NCBI RefSeq assembly: GCF_039522005.1 | Contig: NZ_BAAADA010000067.1 | Span: 1-18,048, forward strand | Source of the DNA: Alkalibacterium indicireducens | GTDB taxonomy: Bacteria; Bacillota; Bacilli; Lactobacillales; Carnobacteriaceae_A | DNA: 18,048 bases | Reading direction: 5' to 3' | Part shown: one piece after another, positions 15,671 to 18,048 of the stretch | How the letters are laid out: the number at the start of each line of letters is the position of its first letter | How positions within the stretch are numbered: the stretch's first letter is position 1 | Made by a program: the position numbers and the translations under genes | The notes under the pieces: model-generated | The model's database searches: none | Told to the model about the DNA's origin: nothing | The model's input: the letters and a program-made list of their open reading frames with translations, nothing else

Positions 15671-15692
15671 GAAAGTATGAATTATTCAGGTT
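15671..15692 (+). repeat. 22-bp inverted repeat, right copy
   Basis: This is the exact reverse complement of 12410-12431, beginning GAAAGTATGAATTATTCAGG. It overlaps a small open frame (15677-15763, 28 codons plus stop) preceded by AAAGGAG, which may be the remnant of a transposase start or mere chance. Confidence 0.7.
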
Positions 15693-15693
15693 C

Positions 15694-15732
15694 TTACATT
15701 AAAAATTGTGACAAAAAAATGTCAAATAGTGT
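15694..15732 (+). repeat. Imperfect direct repeat, right copy
   Basis: This copy matches 12375-12407 in order and orientation. Its core TGACA-AAAAAA-TGTCA (15709-15724) is itself a palindrome. It ends where the -35 of the spx promoter begins, so it may be an upstream regulator site of spx rather than an element boundary. Confidence 0.5.
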
Positions 15733-15771
15733 TGCATTTTCTTCTATTTACCCTTACAATTGAAATTGTAA
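15732..15771 (+). promoter_or_regulatory. Promoter of spx with a palindromic operator
   Basis: TTGCAT (15732-15737) and TACAAT (15755-15760) are 17 bases apart; the -10 is good and the -35 is weak. The palindrome TTACAATT-GA-AATTGTAA (15754-15771) covers the -10 and the start point, the position of a repressor site. It resembles, but does not match, the 7-1-7 PerR box. In B. subtilis a spx promoter is controlled by PerR and YodB, so a redox repressor is a reasonable guess. Confidence 0.55.
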
Positions 15772-15851
15772 CAAAACGTTCACATTTTATTCTTTCAACA
15801 TGTTCTACATAAAATGCACGAGCGAGACTTTTTATAAAGGAGTAGTGACTA

Positions 15852-16262
15852 ATGATTACATTATACGTATCCCCAAGTTGTACATCTTGTCGAAAAGCTA
15901 AAGCGTGGTTAGAAGAACAGAATTTAGAATTTAATGAAAAGAATATCTTTCATGAACCGTTGACGAAAGAAGAAATTAAGCAGATACTCAGCCTTACAGA
16001 AGAAGGCACCAGCGAACTCATTTCATATCGCTCTCAGGCCTATCAGGCACTGTCTGAAGATATTGACGATCTATCTCTAAATGAATTACTTGACTTATTC
16101 GAAAATGAACCAAGTCTGATTAGACGTCCAATTATTATGGATGACCGACGCCTGCAGATTGGGTATAACGAAGAAGAGATTCGATGCTTCCTGCCTCGCA
16201 AAGTAAGAGAACTTGAACTGGCAGAAATACATCGTAAACTGGCTGTAGAAGAAACCGCATAA
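15852..16262 (+). CDS. spx: Spx-type redox regulator (ArsC/Spx family)
   Basis: Spx binds the C-terminal domain of the RNA polymerase alpha subunit and switches on thiol-stress genes when its CXXC is oxidised. The 136-residue product has the redox switch CTSC (residues 10-13). It also has Gly52 in EEGTSEL, which contacts polymerase in the family, and the typical RRPIIMDDRRLQIGYNEEEI stretch. The length is close to that of B. subtilis Spx (131). An arsenate reductase is the other family possibility but would lack this combination. AAAGGAG precedes the ATG. It is monocistronic, with a terminator overlapping its stop codon. Confidence 0.93.
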   Translation: MITLYVSPSCTSCRKAKAWLEEQNLEFNEKNIFHEPLTKEEIKQILSLTEEGTSELISYRSQAYQALSEDIDDLSLNELLDLFENEPSLIRRPIIMDDRRLQIGYNEEEIRCFLPRKVRELELAEIHRKLAVEETA

Positions 16263-16297
16263 AAAGATGAGTAGGGTGTCCCTCTACTCATCTTTTT
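16261..16297. terminator. Bidirectional terminator between spx and the YrhK-domain gene
   Basis: AAAAAGATGAGTAG (16261-16274) and CTACTCATCTTTTT (16284-16297) form a perfect 14-bp stem with a 9-base loop and a T-tract on each strand. It overlaps the stop codons of both convergent genes. Confidence 0.93.
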
Positions 16298-16760
16298 TTT
16301 CGTCCTCATAGTAATCATCATTGTAGTCTTTTTCAATTTCTTCTTTTTCTCCTTTATTTTCTCCTTCATCTGAAGAGTCACTTTTTATTTCAACTTCTTT
16401 TGTCGGTTTATCAGAATCTCCTTCTGCTCTATCTTCCGATTCAACAGTATCTTCTCCAAGCACCTTGCGTCTATATTCTTCTTCACTATACAAAAATACA
16501 TTATGCATGATTTTAAGTATCGGCCGCATCAGTAGAAAGAAACTGGCAAAAATATACAAATACATTCCCACTGTATCCAGATCTGTGAATGTCTGGACGA
16601 GACTCCCAGCAAGGTAGAGAATACCTGTAAACAAGTCATTGCCAAGAGAAATAATCGTGTAGTAGTTTTGGAAGTAAATCCTGAACCTTCCAGCTTTGAC
16701 TATAACGTCTTCTTCTTTTCCAGGACTCACATCGTGCTCTTTTGTCTCTATTGTAGGCAT
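16284..16760 (-). CDS. YrhK-domain membrane protein with acidic tail
   Basis: This 158-residue protein contains the YrhK domain: two membrane helices (about residues 36-58, starting IISLGNDLFTGILYLAGS, and 63-84, TVGMYLYIFASFFLLMRP). A short Arg-Lys-rich segment follows, then a long, very acidic and probably disordered tail (about 98-158, mostly Glu, Asp, Lys and Ser). The domain's function is unknown. GGAGGG lies 8 bases before the ATG. The last codons and the TAG stop are read from the terminator stem shared with spx. Confidence 0.82.
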   Translation of the reverse strand: MPTIETKEHDVSPGKEEDVIVKAGRFRIYFQNYYTIISLGNDLFTGILYLAGSLVQTFTDLDTVGMYLYIFASFFLLMRPILKIMHNVFLYSEEEYRRKVLGEDTVESEDRAEGDSDKPTKEVEIKSDSSDEGENKGEKEEIEKDYNDDYYEDEKKDE

Positions 16761-16848
16761 CTATACTTCCCTCCGACACTGATAATCTCTTACTTCCCCT
16801 TACTCTAGCATATATCTTAAGCTTTTATAAGTTATACGCATAGAAAAA

Positions 16849-16873
16849 GAGACCCCCTCTAAAAGGTGATCTC
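16849..16873 (-). terminator. Terminator after the permease remnant
   Basis: On the minus strand GAGATCACC (16873-16865) pairs with GGGGGTCTC (16857-16849) with one mismatch and one G-U pair, followed by TTTTTCTA. It lies 10 bases past the stop codon of the permease fragment, so it is probably that gene's original terminator. Confidence 0.65.
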
Positions 16874-16882
16874 CTTGCTTTT

Positions 16883-16990
16883 CTACTGTTTGACACCACC
16901 TGCTGTGACGCCTCCGATAATATATCGGGAGAGGAATGTATATAGCAGGATAAGTGGGATGATTGAAAGGGCAATCCCATTTATGACACT
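16883..16990 (-). pseudogene. C-terminal remnant of a sugar ABC transporter permease (MalG-like)
   Basis: The minus strand reads NGIALSIIPLILLYTFLSRY, then IIGGVTAGGVKQ and a stop. This is the last membrane helix and the conserved C-terminus (RY-x-x-GG-x-TAG-x-VK) of CUT1-type sugar permeases. The frame is broken by TAA (16993-16991) only about 36 codons upstream, and everything before it is missing. It is too short to function. A malto-oligosaccharide transporter would fit the nearby glycogen genes, but the substrate cannot be told. Confidence 0.75.
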
Positions 16991-17048
16991 TTAATGACTG
17001 AACATAACATAATTCGTTACAGACAATTAATAATTACTTTTTAATAAA

Positions 17049-17094
17049 AAACAAGGGGGGAGTTTGTTTTCTCAAACAAATATCCCCTCGTTTT
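17049..17094 (-). terminator. Terminator after the membrane-anchor fragment
   Basis: On the minus strand AACGAGGGG and ATTTGTTT pair with AAACAAAC and CCCCCTTGTT across a short loop, followed by TTTTTTATT. The stem starts 8 bases past the stop codon of the fragment at 17102-17248. Confidence 0.8.
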
Positions 17095-17101
17095 CGTACA
17101 T

Positions 17102-17248
17102 CTAATTTCTTTTTCTTAAAAAGATAACTGATATAACTGCTGTAAGAATGACAGCACATATTGCACCGTATACCAGAACCCCTGATGAAATAGAATCATC
17201 CGCACCAACCGTGTCATTTGTTCCTTCAACTAGGAATAATTCAACCAT
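17102..17248 (-). pseudogene. C-terminal membrane-anchor fragment of a lost protein
   Basis: A minus-strand frame of 48 codons from ATG 17248 contains a short polar stretch (EGTNDTVGADDS). One membrane helix follows (GVLVYGAICAVILTAVISVIF), then a positive tail (LRKRN) and a stop. That is the usual end of a large surface or secreted protein anchored at its C-terminus. No ribosome binding site precedes the ATG, and the frame is closed by TGA 7 codons upstream, so it looks like the tail of a deleted gene. A genuine single-helix small protein cannot be excluded. Confidence 0.5.
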
Positions 17249-17324
17249 TAATATATTTATTAAACTAACTCAATTAACCGTTTGAAAGAGTACATAGCTA
17301 ACTTTCTTTTTATTTGCATGATAC

Positions 17325-17357
17325 AAAAAAGCACGGACCAAGGGCCCGTGCTTTTTT
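17325..17357 (-). terminator. Strong intrinsic terminator of the candidate RNA
   Basis: AAAAAAGCACGG (17325-17336) and CCGTGCTTTTTT (17346-17357) form a perfect 12-bp stem with a 9-base loop and T-runs on both strands. On the minus strand it ends the structured RNA described next. Confidence 0.9.
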
Positions 17358-17493
17358 GGCAACTTATATTATTTTCATATTATAAGCGAGAAAGAAAAGT
17401 TCACATCAATTCTTCCTCCGATACCAACTTCCTGTTGTGATGCTCAAGCATCTGTATCGTGCAGAGTCTCCATAAACTATGGAGTCCTCGACT
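17325..17493 (-). ncRNA. Candidate structured RNA (sRNA or orphan riboswitch leader)
   Basis: On the minus strand a putative promoter (-35 CTTTCA; -10 TATTAT at 17505-17500; 17-base spacer) would start a transcript near 17493 that ends at the terminator 17357-17325. Its 5' part folds into CTCCATA-gtt-TATGGAG (17484-17468). Next comes a near-perfect three-way junction. CGATAC (17459-17454) pairs with GTATCG (17424-17419) and encloses GATGC-ttga-GCATC (17452-17448 with 17443-17439) and CAAC-aggaa-GTTG (17437-17434 with 17428-17425), with single A linkers. After the junction come GGAGG and a possible 9-codon GTG-started peptide before the terminator. I do not recognise a known riboswitch, T-box, 6S, SRP or tmRNA signature. 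The strand is chosen from the promoter and terminator, because the stems are all Watson-Crick. Confidence 0.5.
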
Positions 17494-17630
17494 CATCGCA
17501 TAATAAGTACTTTATCATATTCTGAAAGGTTACGCAAGCATTTATTCGGGAGTTTAACAGCTGGAATCAATAAAAAGTGACACAAAGTCTGTTATAGCTT
17601 TACTTTTTTGTCAAATTTGATAGGCTTATA

Positions 17631-17660
17631 TTGTAGTGCTATGTAGTAATGTGTTATAAT
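17631..17660 (+). promoter_or_regulatory. Promoter of the transposase gene
   Basis: A perfect TATAAT (17655-17660) is preceded by TGT, forming an extended -10, and by a weak -35, TTGTAG (17631-17636), with an 18-base spacer. The ATG follows 32 bases later. Confidence 0.6.
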
Positions 17661-17692
17661 AGAGATACATTTAAAAGGAATGAGGATTAGCT

Positions 17693-18048
17693 ATGCGTAT
17701 TAAAAAGAATAAATCTAAACATTCTACCTCCTATTCTGTTATTGAAAGTTATCGTGATCGAAATGGTCGGTCTACAACTCGTGTTGTAGAATCATTAGGA
17801 AACGAAGAAGAGATTCGAAGAAAACATCCTGGCGTTGATCCTAATGAGTGGGCTCACGCCTATGCACAAAAATTAACAGAGGAAAAGAAAAAGAATGCCT
17901 CACAGATTATTGCAAAATATAATCCGACTAAACAAATTCCGCTGCATAAAAGACACTCGTATAATATTGGATACCTATTTCTTCAAAAGATTTATCATGA
18001 ATTGAAGTTTGACAAGCTCTGCCAACAAATCCAAAAGGAAAATCACTT
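17693..18048 (+). CDS. IS1634-type (IS4-like) transposase, 5' part
   Basis: The plus strand encodes MRIKKNKSKHSTSYSVIESY, then a segment with NGRSTTRVVESLGNEEEIRR and DPNEWAHAYAQKL, running open to the window edge (118 codons). This is the N-terminal region of IS1634-family transposases: a short Lys-rich start, a Tyr-rich strand, and K/R-V-V-E-x-LG-x-x-EE. The catalytic DDE residues would lie beyond the edge. An SD-like GAGG lies 8 bases before the ATG. The left terminal repeat should be between about 17540 and 17630, but I cannot fix it without the other end. Confidence 0.8.
   Translation, partial: MRIKKNKSKHSTSYSVIESYRDRNGRSTTRVVESLGNEEEIRRKHPGVDPNEWAHAYAQKLTEEKKKNASQIIAKYNPTKQIPLHKRHSYNIGYLFLQKIYHELKFDKLCQQIQKENH

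Noticed and set aside
16043..16381. A 112-codon minus-strand frame rich in Lys and Ser
   Set aside because: It overlaps spx and the YrhK-domain gene, and both have proper starts and motifs. Its composition is an artefact of frame.
17393..17420. Coding gene starting after GGAGG in the candidate RNA
   Set aside because: The ATG after GGAGG is followed at once by TGA. The only other start (GTG) gives 9 codons, so no real gene is supported.
1..18048. tRNA, rRNA or CRISPR array
   Set aside because: No cloverleaf with a TTCGAAT-type arm, no rRNA-like stretch and no regularly spaced repeats were seen.

Overview
The window is chromosomal DNA of a low-GC Gram-positive bacterium, most likely a member of the Lactobacillales. 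The reasons are strong AGGAGG ribosome binding sites, vegetative -35/-10 promoters, a Firmicutes-type glgB-glgC-glgD-glgA glycogen operon with a separate GlgD subunit, an nfeD-floA pair, an Spx regulator, and a phasin-like gene next to an AarF/UbiB-family gene. The genus cannot be fixed from the sequence.

Layout. Positions 1-60 look like the right end of an IS200/IS605 (tnpB-type) element lying outside the window. Positions 257-5987 (minus strand) hold the glycogen synthesis operon: branching enzyme GlgB, ADP-glucose pyrophosphorylase GlgC with its partner GlgD, and glycogen synthase GlgA. No glgP follows before the element. A compact divergent region (5988-6244) carries a good promoter for each side. 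Positions 6245-8265 (plus) hold a short NfeD protein, flotillin FloA and a small YqfB-like membrane protein. A terminator shared with the convergent gene follows. Positions 8312-11274 (minus) hold a phasin-like protein, an AarF/UbiB-family protein and an aromatic-acid-exporter-family membrane protein, followed upstream by a lone aldo/keto reductase at 11371-12282 (minus).

Positions 12375-15732 are an accessory island. A perfect 22-bp inverted repeat (12410-12431 and 15671-15692) encloses a decayed serine resolvase, a palindrome that could be a resolution site, a strong terminator, and a formaldehyde detoxification module: frmA (S-(hydroxymethyl)glutathione dehydrogenase), fghA (S-formylglutathione hydrolase) and a divergent HxlR-family regulator. 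The regulator and frmA are read from overlapping promoters that contain a dyad. Imperfect direct repeats lie just outside the inverted repeats. Beyond the island are spx with a palindrome over its promoter, and a convergent YrhK-domain gene sharing its terminator.

Positions 16761-17692 have no intact gene. They hold the last part of a sugar ABC transporter permease, a C-terminal membrane-anchor fragment, three terminators, and a strikingly structured candidate RNA of about 170 nt on the minus strand with its own putative promoter and terminator. The window ends in the first 118 codons of an IS1634-type transposase.

Functional reading: the glycogen operon makes storage polymer. The FloA/NfeD, AarF and exporter-family genes concern the cell envelope. 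The 12.4-16.3 kb stretch concerns electrophile and thiol stress (aldo/keto reductase, formaldehyde pathway, Spx). The right-hand end is a graveyard of genes next to an insertion sequence. Three genes (glgA, fghA and the AarF gene) have their Shine-Dalgarno sequence inside the longest open frame, so their starts have been moved.
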